Source: Microbispora hainanensis (GTDB lineage Bacteria > Actinomycetota > Actinomycetes > Streptosporangiales > Streptosporangiaceae). From it: a stretch of 64,000 bases of DNA. The stretch is taken from contig NZ_CP108086.1 of assembly GCF_036186745.1 (NCBI RefSeq), positions 682,001 through 746,000 of the forward strand, in the 5' to 3' direction. Every line of letters starts with the position of its first letter. Within the stretch, counting starts at the first letter, position 1. This document shows, in pieces, positions 7,362 through 19,855 of this stretch. Position numbers and translations under genes: made by a program. The notes under the pieces were generated by a model. That model made no database searches. It was not told where the DNA came from and worked only from the letters and a program-made list of their open reading frames with translations.

Positions 7362-9959
7362 TCAGCGCAGGGTGCCGTTGGTCATGCCGACCGGCTCCTC
7401 CGGTACGGCGATGAGGCCGAGCTCGGCCACGGACGCCATCAGCGGGTGGAACGGGACCACGCGCACGGTGTAGCCGAACGCGCCGGTGCGGTCGAGCGGC
7501 ACGACGCCGGTGTAGTGCGCCCGGCCGTCGTCGCCCACCGAGTCGACCTTCAGCGTGACGTAGCTCGGTGACAGCAGCTCGTCGTGCGCGCCCACCCGGC
7601 CGTAGGCGGCCTGGACCTGGACGTCATCCGGCGACAGCTCGCCGAGGGCGATCGTGGCCCCCAGCTCCAGCCGGGCCCCCAGCTCGGGGGTGTCCCCGAC
7701 GCCGGTCGCCTCGACGTGCTCGACGCGTACACCCGGCCAGGCCTTGGCCACGCGCAGCTTCCACGCCGCGAACAGCCGGGCGTTGCTGTAGCCGTCGGCC
7801 GCGAGCGACCGGGCGGAGACGGCCGCCGGGGTGTACAGGTCGGTCACGTAGTCGCGCAGCATGCGCCCGGCCAGCACCTTCGGCCCGAGCGAGCTCAGCG
7901 TGTGCTTGACCATCTCCAGCCAGCGCCGCGGCAGGCCGTCGGCGGCCCGGTCGTAGAAGCGGTCGGCCACCTCGCGCTCGATGAGGTCGTACAGCGCCGT
8001 GGCCTCCAGCTCGTCGCGGCGCTCGGGGTCGTCCACTCCGTCGGCGCTGGGGATCGCCCAGCCGTTGTTGCCGTCGTACCACTCGTCCCACCATCCGTCG
8101 CGGATGGACAGGTTGAGGCCGCCGTTGAGCGCCGCCTTCATGCCGGACGTGCCGCACGCCTCCAGCGGGCGCAGCGGGTTGTTCATCCACACGTCCGAGC
8201 CCGTCACCATGAGCTGCCCGAGCGCCATGTCGTAGTCGGGCAGGAAGACGATGCGGTGCCGCACGTCCTCCGAGTCGGCGAAGCGGACGATCTGCTGGAT
8301 GAGCTTCTTGCCGCCCTCGTCGGCCGGATGCGCCTTGCCGGCGATGACGATCTGCACCGGCTTGTCCGGATCGAGCAGCAGCCTGCGCAGCCGGTCGGGC
8401 TGGTTCAGCATGAGAGTCAGCCGCTTGTACGACGGCACCCGCCGGGCGAAGCCGATCGTCAGGACGTTCGGGTCGAGCGCCTCGTCCACCCAGCCCAGCT
8501 CGGCCTCGCTGGCGCCGCGCTGGCGCCACGACTTGCGCAGCCGCCGCCGCGCCTCCACGACCAGGCGGGCCCGCAGCGTGCCCCGGATGCCCCAGATATC
8601 GGCCTCGGACAGCTTGTGCGCGCCCTCCCAGCCCTGCGCCTTGTCGATCAGCGAGGGCAGCTCCGCGCCGGCGAGCTCCATCATCTCCCGGCCGACCCAG
8701 GTCGGGGCGTGGACGCCGTTGGTGATCGAGCCGATCGGCACCTCGTCGACGTCGAAGCCCGGCCACAGGCCCTGGAACATCTCCCGGCTGACGCGGCCGT
8801 GCAGCTCGGACACGCCGTTGACCCGCTGGGCCAGCCGCATGCCCATGACGGCCATGTTGAAGACCGACTTGTCGGCGTCGGGGCCGTCGGGCTCGGCGCC
8901 GAGCTCCAGGATGCGGTCGACCGACACCGTCGGCCAGGCGTTCGACCCGCCGAACTGCCGGGCGATCATCTCGGCCGGGAACCGGTCGATGCCCGCGGGG
9001 ACCGGGGTGTGGGTGGTGAACACGGTCCCGGCGCGTACGGCCTCAAGGGCCTCCTCGAACGACAGCCGGGCCTCGGTCAGCTCGCGGATGCGCTCAAGGC
9101 CGAGGAAGCCGGCGTGGCCCTCGTTGGTGTGGAACACCTCGGGCTCGGGGTGGCCGGTGATCCGGCAGTAGGCCCGGATGGCCCGCACGCCGCCGATGCC
9201 GAGCAGCAGCTCCTGCATCAGGCGGTGGTCGCCGCCCCCGCCGTACAGGCGGTCGGTCACGTCCCTGGCGACCGCGTCGTTCTCGGCGACGTCGGAGTCG
9301 AGCAGGAGCAGCGGCACCCGGCCGACCTGGGCCACCCAGATCTGGGCGTGCAGCACGCGCCCCTCGGGGAGGCCGATCTTGATGCGCGCCGGGGCGCCGT
9401 CCTCCTCCTTGAGCAGGGTGAGCGGCAGGCCGCCGGGGTCGAGGGAGGGGTAGTGCTCAAGCTGCCAGCCCTCGGCGGAAAGGGACTGGGTGAAGTAGCC
9501 GTGCCGGTAGAGCAGGCCGACGCCGAGGATCGGGACACCGAGGTCGCTGGCGGCCTTCAGGTGGTCGCCGGCGAGGATGCCGAGGCCGCCCGAATACTGC
9601 GGCAGGGCGGCGGAGATGCCGTACTCGGGCGAGAAGTAGCCGATCGCCTTCGGCGCGTCCTCCAGCGACTGGTACCACCGGGGGGCGGTCATGTACTCGC
9701 GCAGGTCGTCGGCGGCGTCGGCGAGGCGGCGCAGGAAGCGCCGGTCCTGGGCGAGCTCGCGCAGTCTTTCGGCCTCGACCGCGCCGAGCAGCGCGACGGG
9801 GTCGTGATCGACGCGCTCCCAGACCTCGGGATCCACCTCGGCGAACAGGTCCGTGGTCTCGGGGTGCCACGACCATCTGAGATTTTGGACCAACTCGCCC
9901 AAAGGTGCGAGCTGTGAGGGAAGGACGGTTCGGACAGTGAACCTGCGGATAGCTCTCAC
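7362..9959 (-). CDS. glgP: alpha-glucan phosphorylase
   Basis: An 865-residue glycogen/maltodextrin phosphorylase of the actinobacterial alpha-glucan phosphorylase family, which releases glucose-1-phosphate from non-reducing ends using pyridoxal phosphate. The PLP lysine motif is seen as EACGTSGMKAALNG, and the N-terminal NLRWSWHPE segment is typical. It is divergent from the glgE-treS-pep2-glgB operon across a 373-base control region. The pair therefore links degradation of alpha-glucan to its synthesis by the GlgE route. No truncation is apparent. Confidence 0.93.
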   Translation of the reverse strand: MRAIRRFTVRTVLPSQLAPLGELVQNLRWSWHPETTDLFAEVDPEVWERVDHDPVALLGAVEAERLRELAQDRRFLRRLADAADDLREYMTAPRWYQSLEDAPKAIGYFSPEYGISAALPQYSGGLGILAGDHLKAASDLGVPILGVGLLYRHGYFTQSLSAEGWQLEHYPSLDPGGLPLTLLKEEDGAPARIKIGLPEGRVLHAQIWVAQVGRVPLLLLDSDVAENDAVARDVTDRLYGGGGDHRLMQELLLGIGGVRAIRAYCRITGHPEPEVFHTNEGHAGFLGLERIRELTEARLSFEEALEAVRAGTVFTTHTPVPAGIDRFPAEMIARQFGGSNAWPTVSVDRILELGAEPDGPDADKSVFNMAVMGMRLAQRVNGVSELHGRVSREMFQGLWPGFDVDEVPIGSITNGVHAPTWVGREMMELAGAELPSLIDKAQGWEGAHKLSEADIWGIRGTLRARLVVEARRRLRKSWRQRGASEAELGWVDEALDPNVLTIGFARRVPSYKRLTLMLNQPDRLRRLLLDPDKPVQIVIAGKAHPADEGGKKLIQQIVRFADSEDVRHRIVFLPDYDMALGQLMVTGSDVWMNNPLRPLEACGTSGMKAALNGGLNLSIRDGWWDEWYDGNNGWAIPSADGVDDPERRDELEATALYDLIEREVADRFYDRAADGLPRRWLEMVKHTLSSLGPKVLAGRMLRDYVTDLYTPAAVSARSLAADGYSNARLFAAWKLRVAKAWPGVRVEHVEATGVGDTPELGARLELGATIALGELSPDDVQVQAAYGRVGAHDELLSPSYVTLKVDSVGDDGRAHYTGVVPLDRTGAFGYTVRVVPFHPLMASVAELGLIAVPEEPVGMTNGTLR

Positions 9960-10095
9960 GGGGCCAGACCCTAGTTACTCAGCGCCACGACGCGCGACCG
10001 AATCAACCTTGCCGTACTGCGAAGCCAGTTCTCGAACGCTTTCACCACCATCAGACCGGTTCAAACCTCACCAAAGTACCCTTGACCTGGTGATG

Positions 10096-10125
10096 TGCGT
10101 GCCGGACTGCGGCGGCCGGCACGCA
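10096..10125. promoter_or_regulatory. 10-bp inverted repeat in the glgP/glgE divergent control region
   Basis: TGCGTGCCGG (10096-10105) and CCGGCACGCA (10116-10125) are perfect inverted repeats around a 10-base loop. The 373-base gap 9960-10332 has no convincing gene. It holds this dyad, a TTGACC at 10083-10088 just upstream, and a weaker GGACC/GGTCC pair near the glgE start. An operator for shared control of glgP and glgE is plausible; a transcribed hairpin is the alternative. Confidence 0.4.
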
Positions 10126-10332
10126 ATGATCGATCTCCCCGCGGAGTCATCCCAAACACGCGAGCGGTCTTTCGTTCCGCAGGGGTAAGAGTGGACTATT
10201 AGGGCAACCCCTGTATGACGAGAAAGGACCGCGGCCAGTGGTCCGTGTCTCGTGCTGCCGCCTGACCAGAGCTGTTCCTGCCCCGCTGACCCCGGCGGCA
10301 CCCGGTGTGCCGCCCCCGAATACGAAGTGACG

Positions 10333-12381
10333 ATGATCGGACGCATTCCCATCCTGGACATCCAGCCCGTCGTCGACTGCGGCCAGTGGCCCGCCAAGGC
10401 GGCCGCGGGAGAGACCTTCGAGATCAGTGCGACGGTGTTCCGCGAAGGGCACGACGCGGTCGCCGCCGGCGTGGTGCTGACCGACCCGAGCGGCACGCCG
10501 GGCCGGATGCTGCCCATGCGCGAGGTCGCGCCCGGCACCGACCGGTGGAGCGTGGAGGTCACGCTCCCCGCCGAGGGCCTGTGGCAGTTCCGGGTGGAGG
10601 CGTGGAGTGATCCGATCGCCACGTGGATGCACGACGCGGGCATCAAGATCCCGCGCGACCTGGACGCCGACCTCATGTGCGAGGAGGGCGCCCGGCTGTT
10701 CGAGCGGGCGGCCAAGGGCGTGCGGGCGGCGGACTGCACGGCGGCGGAGGCGGGCGGCACCTGCGGGCACCGGGCCGCGCTGCTGGCCCTCGCGGCCCGG
10801 CTGCGCGACGACGCGGTGGACCCCAGGGCGCGCTTCGCGGTGACCCAGCTGCCCGAGACCGCCGCGCTGATCGCCGCGCACCCGCTGCGCGACCTGCTCA
10901 CCCGTTCGGGCCGCAACCGCGTGCGGGTGGACCGGCGGCGGGCGCTGTTCGGCTCCTGGTATGAGTTCTTCCCCCGCTCCGAGGGCGCCGTGGTGGGGCA
11001 GGAGGGCGTCGCCCCCAAGTCGGGCACGTTCCGTACGGCGGCCAGGCGGCTCCCCGCGATCGCCCAGATGGGCTTCGACGTGGTCTACCTGCCGCCGATC
11101 CACCCGATCGGGACGCAGTTCCGCAAGGGCCGCAACAACACCCTGACCCCCGACCAGTACGACCCCGGGTCGCCCTGGGCCATCGGTTCCCAGGAGGGCG
11201 GGCACGACGCGATCCACCCCGATCTGGGCACGATCGAGGACTTCGACGCGTTCGTCGCCAAGGCCCGCGAGCTGGGCATGGAGGTCGCCCTCGATCTCGC
11301 GCTCCAGTGCTCCCCCGACCATCCCTGGGTCAAGGAGCACCCGGAGTGGTTCAACATCCGGGCCGACGGCTCGATCGCGTACGCCGAGAACCCGCCGAAG
11401 AAATACCAGGACATCTATCCGCTGAACTTCGACAAGGACCCCGAGGGGATCTACGCGGAGGTCAAGCGGGTGGTCCGGCACTGGATGGACCACGGCGTGC
11501 GGATCTTCCGGGTGGACAACCCGCACACCAAGCCGGTCCGGTTCTGGGAGCGGCTGATCTCCGACATCAACACGACCGACCCCGACGTGCTGTTCCTCGC
11601 CGAGGCGTTCACCCGCCCGGCCATGCTGCGCACGCTCGCCAAGGTCGGGTTCCACCAGTCGTACACCTACTTCACCTGGCGCAACTCCAAGCCCGAGCTG
11701 GAGGAGTATCTGTGGGAGCTGTCCCACGAGACCTCGCACTACCTGCGGCCGAACCTGTTCGTCAACACGCCCGACATCCTGCACGAGTATCTCCAGCACG
11801 GAGGCGTTCCGGCGTTCAAGATCCGGGCGATTCTGGCCGCGTTGATGGCTCCTACGTGGGGTGTGTACTCCGGGTATGAGCTGGCCGAGAACGTCCCGGT
11901 GCGTCCCGGCAGCGAGGAGTACCTGGACAGCGAGAAATACCAGTACAGGCCGCGTGACTGGGCCGAAGCGGAGCGTGAGGGCCGCAGCCTTGCCCCGCTC
12001 ATTACCCAGCTCAATTTGTTGAGAAGAGCGCACCCGGCGCTCCAGGAATTGCGTAACCTACGGTTTCACAACGTCGACCAGCCGGACGTGATCTGCTTCT
12101 CCAAGCGGCTGCCCGGCGCCTATGACACGGCCTCACGACGGCACGGACTAGGCGATGTCGTGCTGGCCGTCGTCAATCTGGATCCACACAACACACACGA
12201 GGCGACGGTCCGGCTCGACATGCCGGCCCTCGGTCTCGACTGGCATGCCGAGTTCGTCGTGGACGACCAACTGTCGGGCGAGTCGTACCGCTGGGGCCAG
12301 GCGAACTACGTGCGCCTCGACCCGCACGTCCATCCCGCACACATTCTCACGCTCCGCCACGGGTCAGCGCACCGCCCGTGA
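10333..12381 (+). CDS. glgE: alpha-1,4-glucan:maltose-1-phosphate maltosyltransferase
   Basis: A GH13_3 enzyme of 682 residues that extends alpha-1,4-glucans with maltosyl units from maltose-1-phosphate. The start at ATG 10333 ([10 protein letters not shown]) matches the family N-terminus; GTG 10327 is also in frame. The catalytic Asp lies in [10 protein letters not shown] (Asp395) and the acid/base Glu in LAEAFTRP (Glu424), close to the Streptomyces GlgE positions. The N-terminal beta-domain, the insert with YFTWRNSK and the C-terminal beta-domain are all present. It is first in the glgE-treS-pep2-glgB operon; treS begins 31 bases downstream. Confidence 0.95.
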   Translation: MIGRIPILDIQPVVDCGQWPAKAAAGETFEISATVFREGHDAVAAGVVLTDPSGTPGRMLPMREVAPGTDRWSVEVTLPAEGLWQFRVEAWSDPIATWMHDAGIKIPRDLDADLMCEEGARLFERAAKGVRAADCTAAEAGGTCGHRAALLALAARLRDDAVDPRARFAVTQLPETAALIAAHPLRDLLTRSGRNRVRVDRRRALFGSWYEFFPRSEGAVVGQEGVAPKSGTFRTAARRLPAIAQMGFDVVYLPPIHPIGTQFRKGRNNTLTPDQYDPGSPWAIGSQEGGHDAIHPDLGTIEDFDAFVAKARELGMEVALDLALQCSPDHPWVKEHPEWFNIRADGSIAYAENPPKKYQDIYPLNFDKDPEGIYAEVKRVVRHWMDHGVRIFRVDNPHTKPVRFWERLISDINTTDPDVLFLAEAFTRPAMLRTLAKVGFHQSYTYFTWRNSKPELEEYLWELSHETSHYLRPNLFVNTPDILHEYLQHGGVPAFKIRAILAALMAPTWGVYSGYELAENVPVRPGSEEYLDSEKYQYRPRDWAEAEREGRSLAPLITQLNLLRRAHPALQELRNLRFHNVDQPDVICFSKRLPGAYDTASRRHGLGDVVLAVVNLDPHNTHEATVRLDMPALGLDWHAEFVVDDQLSGESYRWGQANYVRLDPHVHPAHILTLRHGSAHRP

Positions 12382-12412
12382 GCGCAGCTCGGCACATCCG
12401 GGGAGTCAAAAG

Positions 12413-14160
<1,748 letters not shown>

Positions 14161-14164
<4 letters not shown>

Positions 14165-15513
14165 CGACTTCACTTCAGGGACTCCTGGCCGGCTGGATCA
14201 CCGGACAACGGTGGTTCGCCGGCAAGGGGCGCGCCATCGACGACCTGTCCATCGACTCCGAGATCGAGATCGCCTCCGGCGACCCGGCGCTGGTCCATCT
14301 GATCGTGTGCGTGCGGCAGGGGGAGCGCCACACGCGCTACCAGATCCCGGTCGGGCTGCGCGAGCACCTGCCCGACCGGCTCGGTCACGTCCGGATCGGC
14401 ACCTGCCGCCGGGGCGACGGCCGCGAGGTCGAGATGTACGACGCGCTGCACGACTCCGTCCTGACGGCGCACCTGCTGGAGGGGATGGCCGGCGACCGCC
14501 GGTTCGACGGCCTCGGTTTCCACCCCGCGCACGGGGTGGAGATCGACACCTCGCAGCGCAGCCTCGTGCTGACCGCCGAGCAGTCGAACACCTCGCTGGT
14601 GTACGGCGACAAGTACATATTCAAGCTGTTCCGCCAGCTCAACCCGGGAGTCAACCCCGAGCTGGAGATCATCACGGCGCTCGCGGACGCGGGCTCGGCC
14701 CACGTGGCCAAGCCGTACGGCTGGATCGAGACCGAGCTCCAGGGCGAGCCCACCACCCTGGCGATCATGCAGGAGTATCTGCAGAACGCAAACGAGGGCT
14801 GGTCGATGGCGCTGACCAGCGTGCGCGACTTCTACGCCAGCCCCGAGGGCATGCCGGCGGAGGACGCGGGAGGCGACTTCGCCGCCGAGGCGCGGCGGCT
14901 CGGGCTGGCCACCGCGCGGGTGCACCGGGAGCTCGCGCGGGCCTTCCCCACCGGGACGATCGAGCCTCCCGAGATCAAGCGGATGACCGAGCGGTTCCGC
15001 CGCCGCCTCGACAAGGCGGTCGCCGAAGTGCCGCCTCTCGGCGAGCACGCCGCCGTGGCCGCCGAGGCGTTCGACCGGCTGGCCGACCTCGGTCACGAGA
15101 TCCCGGTGCAGCGCGTGCACGGCGACTACCACCTCGGCCAGGTCATGCGCACGATGACCGACTGGGTGGTGCTCGACTTCGAGGGCGAGCCGGGCCAGCC
15201 GCTGGCCGAGCGGCGGGCGCTCGACTCGCCGCTGCGCGACGTGGCGGGCATGCTGCGCTCCTTCGAATACGCGGCGCGGCATCTGCTGGCCGGGCATCCC
15301 AACGCCGAGGCGCTGGAGTGCCGGGCCCGGGAGTGGTCCGAGCGCAACCGGGCCGCCTTCCTGGCCGGCTACTCCGAAGGCGGCGGGCACATCCGAGGCG
15401 ACGACGCGGTGCTGCTGCGCGCGCTCGAACTGAGCAAGGCGGTCTACGAGGTCGTCTACGAGGCGCGCAACCGCCCCTCGTGGCTGCCCATCCCGCTCGC
15501 GGCCTTTCGCTGA
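14161..15513 (+). CDS. pep2: maltokinase
   Basis: A 450-residue ATP-dependent maltokinase (Mak/Pep2) making maltose-1-phosphate for GlgE. It has the aminoglycoside-phosphotransferase-like fold: catalytic loop [11 protein letters not shown] (Asp322) and metal-binding VLDFEGEPG. The N-terminal cap contains the usual [10 protein letters not shown]. The GTG at 14161 overlaps the treS stop (GTGA). A perfect AAGGAGG sits only one base before it, which is unusually close, so initiation may rely on coupling from treS. The length matches mycobacterial Mak. Confidence 0.94.
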
Positions 15514-15560
15514 CAAGATCGGGGTGTTCGGAGGGATATATCTAGGGCAGGTTGGGCGAC

Positions 15561-17819
15561 ATGGACTTGGACCGGCTGGCCGGGGGCGCGCATCACGACC
15601 CCCACTCGATCTTGGGGGCCCATCCCGGGCCCGACGGCGTCACGATCAGGGCCCTGCGCCCCTTCGCGGAGAAGGTCGAGGTGCTGGCCGACGGATCGGC
15701 GCACACGATGAGCCATCGCGCGTTCGGGGTGTTCGAGGTGACGCTGCCCGGCGTCGACAAGGTCCCCGACTATCGCCTGCGCATCACCTATCCCGACGCT
15801 CCGCCGTACGAGACGGACGACCCCTACCGGCACTGGCCGACGCTGGGCGAGCTCGACCTGCACCTGATCAGCGAGGGACGGCACGAGCGGCTGTGGGAGG
15901 TGCTCGGGGCGCGCGTGATGCGTCACGAGGACGTCGACGGGACGGCCTTCTCGGTCTGGGCGCCGAACGCGCAGGGCGTGCGGGTGATCGGCGACTTCAA
16001 CCACTGGAACGGCGCCGCCCACCCCATGCGCTCGCTCGGCCGGTCGGGCGTGTGGGAGCTGTTCCTCCCCGAGATCGGCGAGGGCACGCGCTACAAGTTC
16101 CAGATTCTCGGCCTCGACGGCATCTGGCGGGAGAAGGCCGACCCGATGGCCCGCCGCACCGAGGTGCCCCCGGCGACGGCCAGCATCGTCGAGAGCTCCG
16201 CGTACGAGTGGCGCGACGAGGAGTGGATGACCGCCCGGCCGTCGCACGACGCCCTCACCGAGCCGATGAGCATCTACGAGGTGCACCTGGGCTCCTGGCG
16301 CCCCGGCCTGTCCTACCGCGACCTCGCCCGCGAGCTGGTCGAGTATGTCAAGGACATGGAATTCACCCACGTGGAGTTCCTGCCGGTCGCCGAGCACCCG
16401 TTCGGCGGCTCGTGGGGATACCAGGTGACCTCCTACTACGCCCCGACCTCGCGGTTCGGCTCCCCCGACGACTTCCGCCACCTCGTCGACGAGCTGCACC
16501 GGGCCGGCATCGGCGTGATCGTCGACTGGGTGCCCGCGCACTTCCCGATGGACGAATGGGCGCTGGCCCGCTTCGACGGCACCCCGCTCTACGAGCACGC
16601 CGACCCCGCCCGCGGCACCCACCCCGACTGGGGCACGTACGTCTTCGACTTCGGCCGCAACGAGGTGCGCAACTTCCTCGTGGCCAACGCGCTCTACTGG
16701 CTCAAGGAGTTCCACGTCGACGGCCTGCGGGTGGACGCCGTGGCCTCGATGCTCTACCTCGACTACTCGCGGCGCGAGGGCGAGTGGACGCCCAACGTGT
16801 ACGGCGGCAGGGAGAACCTCGACGCGATCGAGTTCCTCAAGGAGATGAACTCCGTCGTCTACCGCGAGGAGCCGGGAATCATGACGATCGCGGAGGAGTC
16901 GACCGCCTGGCCCGGCGTGTCGCGGCCCGTCCACCTCGGCGGGCTCGGCTTCGGCTTCAAGTGGAACATGGGCTGGATGCACGACTCGCTCAGCTACATG
17001 TCCCGCGAGCCGATCTATCGACAGTATCACCACCACCAGATGACGTTCTCCCTCATGTACGCCTTCTCGGAGAACTTCGTGCTGCCGCTGTCGCACGACG
17101 AGGTCGTCCACCTCAAGGGGTCGCTGCTGGGCAAGATGCCGGGCGACGAGTGGCAGCGCTTCGCCAACCTCCGCGCGTTGTTCGGCTTCATGTGGGCCCA
17201 CCCCGGCAAGCAGCTGCTGTTCATGGGCGGCGAGTTCGGCCAGGGCGCCGAGTGGTCGGAGGCCAACGGCCTCGACTGGTGGGTGCTCGACTTCGACTAC
17301 CACCAGGGCGTACGCCGCCTGGTGAAGGATCTCAACCACCTCTACCGGGAGTCGCCCGCGCTGTACACGCGCGACCACACCCACGAGGGCTTCCGCTGGA
17401 TCGACGCCGACGACGCCTCGGGCAACGTGCTGTCGTTCCTGCGCTACGGCGCGGACGGCTCGGTGCTGGCCTGCGTCGCCAACTTCTCCGGCGCCCCGCA
17501 CGAGGACTACCACCTCGGCCTGCCCACTCCCGGGCGGTGGGAGGAGATCCTCAACACCGACGCGTACGAGTACGCCGGGAGCGGCGTCGGCAACATGGGC
17601 TCGGTCGAGTCGGTCGAGACGCCGTGGCACGGGCTGCCCTGCTCGACCCGGCTGCGCGTGCCGCCGCTCGGCGTGGTGTGGCTGCGCCCGGTGGAGAGCC
17701 CGACGGCCGTGAGCCCGGAGATGGACGCGCGCGCGGAGACGACCGGGAAGGCGGACACCGGGAAGGCCGGCGCGGAGGAGGCGGACTCCGAGCCCGGGGG
17801 CGCGGTCGCCGGGTCCTGA
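15561..17819 (+). CDS. glgB: 1,4-alpha-glucan branching enzyme
   Basis: A 752-residue GH13_9 branching enzyme with N-terminal CBM48 domains ([11 protein letters not shown] and [18 protein letters not shown]). Catalytic residues are Asp392 ([10 protein letters not shown]), Glu445/446 (IAEEST) and Asp513 (LSHDEVVH). ATG 15561 is preferred; a TTG 9 bases upstream is in frame. It ends with a roughly 40-residue Ala/Glu/Gly-rich tail after the beta-domain, which looks disordered. It is last in the glgE operon and introduces alpha-1,6 branches into the GlgE product. Confidence 0.95.
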   Translation: MDLDRLAGGAHHDPHSILGAHPGPDGVTIRALRPFAEKVEVLADGSAHTMSHRAFGVFEVTLPGVDKVPDYRLRITYPDAPPYETDDPYRHWPTLGELDLHLISEGRHERLWEVLGARVMRHEDVDGTAFSVWAPNAQGVRVIGDFNHWNGAAHPMRSLGRSGVWELFLPEIGEGTRYKFQILGLDGIWREKADPMARRTEVPPATASIVESSAYEWRDEEWMTARPSHDALTEPMSIYEVHLGSWRPGLSYRDLARELVEYVKDMEFTHVEFLPVAEHPFGGSWGYQVTSYYAPTSRFGSPDDFRHLVDELHRAGIGVIVDWVPAHFPMDEWALARFDGTPLYEHADPARGTHPDWGTYVFDFGRNEVRNFLVANALYWLKEFHVDGLRVDAVASMLYLDYSRREGEWTPNVYGGRENLDAIEFLKEMNSVVYREEPGIMTIAEESTAWPGVSRPVHLGGLGFGFKWNMGWMHDSLSYMSREPIYRQYHHHQMTFSLMYAFSENFVLPLSHDEVVHLKGSLLGKMPGDEWQRFANLRALFGFMWAHPGKQLLFMGGEFGQGAEWSEANGLDWWVLDFDYHQGVRRLVKDLNHLYRESPALYTRDHTHEGFRWIDADDASGNVLSFLRYGADGSVLACVANFSGAPHEDYHLGLPTPGRWEEILNTDAYEYAGSGVGNMGSVESVETPWHGLPCSTRLRVPPLGVVWLRPVESPTAVSPEMDARAETTGKADTGKAGAEEADSEPGGAVAGS

Positions 17820-17833
17820 GCCCCGCCGGCGGC

Positions 17834-17998
17834 TTACGGCTCTTTCAGCAGCGCCTCCTTGGCCGCGGCGGCGAGCCATCTCTCCGCGCGTTCGAAGTCC
17901 CAGCCGCGTTCGCCGACGAGCAGGAACCAGGAGCGCTGCCCCAGGTAGAACTGCCGCCGCTCGGCGTCGTCCGACCGCGGCCGTGGAGAGCCCCGCAA
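17834..17998 (-). CDS. possible small protein or gene remnant
   Basis: Between glgB and the oxidoreductase the minus strand holds an open frame of up to 54 residues from TTG 17998 to TAA at 17834-17836. It encodes QFYLGQRSWFLLVGERGW, then DFERAERWLAAAAKEALL, then LKEP. The amphipathic, Trp-rich composition looks like real coding sequence. There is no clear ribosome binding site, and the frame directly continues past the TGA of the oxidoreductase gene. I do not recognise the family. It may be a short gene or the C-terminal remnant of one. Confidence 0.35.
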   Translation of the reverse strand: MRGSPRPRSDDAERRQFYLGQRSWFLLVGERGWDFERAERWLAAAAKEALLKEP

Positions 17999-18004
17999 GG
18001 CCGG

Positions 18005-18988
18005 TCAGATCGTGACGACGACCTTTCCGGCGGCGTGGCCCCGCTCCACGTACGCGACGGCCGTGGGGAGCTCGCCGAACGCGTAGGTGCGGCCGATGAC
18101 GGGGGTGACGTCGCCGTCCTCGACGAGGTCGGTCAGCCGCATCAGGTCGCCCCGGGCCTTCTCGCCGTACGCCACCTGGGCGGTGACCACACGCTGGGAC
18201 ACGAACGGCGACGCCGCGAGCGTCCCCATGATGTGACGGACCGGCTGCAGCCACCGCCCGGCAGGCCCGCCGACGACGACGTGCGTCCCCCGGGGCTTCA
18301 GCACCCGCGCGCAGGCCGGCAGCGCGCGGGTGCCCGCGATGTCGATCAGCAGGTCGTGACGCCGTCCGCGCCGGGTGAAGTCCTCCTTCGTGTAGTCGAC
18401 GACCTCACCCGCGCCGATCGACCGCACCAGGTCCGCGTTGCGCCCGCTGCACACCGCGGTGACCTCGGCGCCGAACGCCTTCGCGAGCTGCACCGCGAAG
18501 GTGCCCACGCCGCCCGAGGCGCCGTTGACGAGGACCTCGTGCCCCGCCTGGACGCGTCCCAGGTCGAGCGCTATCAGCGCGGTGACGGCCGCCATCGGCA
18601 CCGCGGCCGCCTGCTCGAACGACAGGTTCCCCGGCTTGCGGGCCAGCGCGCCCTCCGGCACGCACACATACTCGGCGAAGCCGCCCTGCGTGAGCAGCGC
18701 GAACACCCCGTCGCCCGGACGGAACGCGGTGACGCCGGCGCCGACCGCCTCGACCTCTCCCGCCACGTCGGCGCCCAGGATGCCGATGCGCGGCCTGCGC
18801 GGGCCGACCGTGCCGCCCATCAGGCGCGCGACGTACGGCTCGCCTCTCATGTGGTGCCAGTCGTACGGCTGGACGGAGGTGGCGCGCACCCGCACCAGCA
18901 CCTCACCGGGGCCGGGCGCGGGCGTGTCTACGTCGGTGAGCTCCAGGACGTCGGGCGGACCGTACGAGCGGATGACGTACGCCTTCAT
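18005..18988 (-). CDS. NADP-dependent zinc-type alcohol dehydrogenase/quinone oxidoreductase family protein
   Basis: A 327-residue medium-chain dehydrogenase/reductase. The start at 18988 (MKAYVIRSYGPPDVLEL) follows GAGGAG six bases upstream. The N-terminal GroES-like domain lacks the catalytic zinc cysteines of true alcohol dehydrogenases. The Rossmann motif is VNGASGGVGTFAVQLAK near residue 150. This pattern fits NADPH:quinone/enone reductases acting on electrophilic carbonyls. It is monocistronic by appearance, with a divergent DUF2306 gene 161 bases away. Confidence 0.85.
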   Translation of the reverse strand: MKAYVIRSYGPPDVLELTDVDTPAPGPGEVLVRVRATSVQPYDWHHMRGEPYVARLMGGTVGPRRPRIGILGADVAGEVEAVGAGVTAFRPGDGVFALLTQGGFAEYVCVPEGALARKPGNLSFEQAAAVPMAAVTALIALDLGRVQAGHEVLVNGASGGVGTFAVQLAKAFGAEVTAVCSGRNADLVRSIGAGEVVDYTKEDFTRRGRRHDLLIDIAGTRALPACARVLKPRGTHVVVGGPAGRWLQPVRHIMGTLAASPFVSQRVVTAQVAYGEKARGDLMRLTDLVEDGDVTPVIGRTYAFGELPTAVAYVERGHAAGKVVVTI

Positions 18989-19149
18989 CGCATTCTCCTC
19001 GTCACCTCGGCGGTGGGAGGGCCAGCGTAAGAAGCGCCGCATGCGGGGCGTATCGGCCGAAAGTACGCCCGATCGGCAGCCGATCGGGTGGCGCGAGTCC
19101 GGCCGTTCCGCCGATGAAACGCCGCCCCCGCGCGAACGACGATCGCCCC

Positions 19150-19836
19150 ATGACCGAATCCATGGAACGCCCCGCGCTCGGCAGCTTGCCGGGCCGGAAC
19201 CGCAGGGCGGGACGGCTCGTGCCCGCCGCGCTGATCGCGCTCAGCGCCGTCCCGGTGATCGCCGGCTCCACCCGGCTGGGGCAACTGGCCGGGGGCGGGC
19301 CGATCACCCACGACAGCGTCCGCTATTTCGCGACGCCCGCGCCCGTCGTCGCGCACATCGTCTCCGTCACGCTCTTCAGCATCCTGGGGGCGCTCCAGTT
19401 CGCCCATGGACTGCGCCGCCGCAGGCCCGCCTGGCACCGCACCGCCGGGCGGCTCGTGGTGCCGTCCGGGCTCGTCAGCGCGGTCTCGGGGCTGTGGATG
19501 ACGCTGTTCTATCCCCCGTTGCAGAACGACAGCGCCCTGCTCGTCGGCCTGCGGCTGGTGTTCGGCACCCTCATGATCGTGTCTCTCGTCCTCGGCTTCG
19601 CGGCGATCCGGCGGCGGGACGTCACCCGGCACCGGGCCTGGATGACGCGGGGCTACGCGATCGGCATGGGCGCGGGCACCCAGTTGCTGACCGTCGGTCC
19701 CTGGGTGGCGCTGGCCGGCGAGCCCGGCCCGCTCCCCCGGGCGCTGCTCATGGGCGCCGGCTGGGTGATCAACCTCGCCGTCGCGGAGTGGGCCGTACGC
19801 AGAGGCTCCCGGCTCCCGTACCGGAGGGTGAGGTAG
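19150..19836 (+). CDS. DUF2306 domain membrane protein
   Basis: About 228 residues with several hydrophobic segments (LVPAALIALSAVPVIAGS, VVAHIVSVTLFSILGALQF, LRLVFGTLMIVSLVLGF, LLMGAGWVINLAVAEW). Short basic loops and the histidine-containing HRAWMTRGYAIGMG pattern are characteristic of the DUF2306 family. The function is not established; a heme or quinone-linked membrane role has been suggested for relatives. The start at ATG 19150 is chosen because the upstream in-frame residues are very basic. Convergent with the MFS gene. Confidence 0.75.
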   Translation: MTESMERPALGSLPGRNRRAGRLVPAALIALSAVPVIAGSTRLGQLAGGGPITHDSVRYFATPAPVVAHIVSVTLFSILGALQFAHGLRRRRPAWHRTAGRLVVPSGLVSAVSGLWMTLFYPPLQNDSALLVGLRLVFGTLMIVSLVLGFAAIRRRDVTRHRAWMTRGYAIGMGAGTQLLTVGPWVALAGEPGPLPRALLMGAGWVINLAVAEWAVRRGSRLPYRRVR

Positions 19837-19855
19837 GCGGCCCGTGTCCCCGCCG

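Noticed and set aside
7584-9917. 777-codon plus-strand frame opposite glgP
   Set aside because: Antisense shadow of a well-supported phosphorylase gene.
10252-10332. Longer glgE start
   Set aside because: The 27 extra residues are Cys/Pro-rich, unlike GlgE N-termini; ATG 10333 matches the family start.
15456-18254. 932-codon minus-strand open frame opposite glgB
   Set aside because: Lies antisense to glgB with all catalytic motifs on the plus strand; translation has no recognisable domain.
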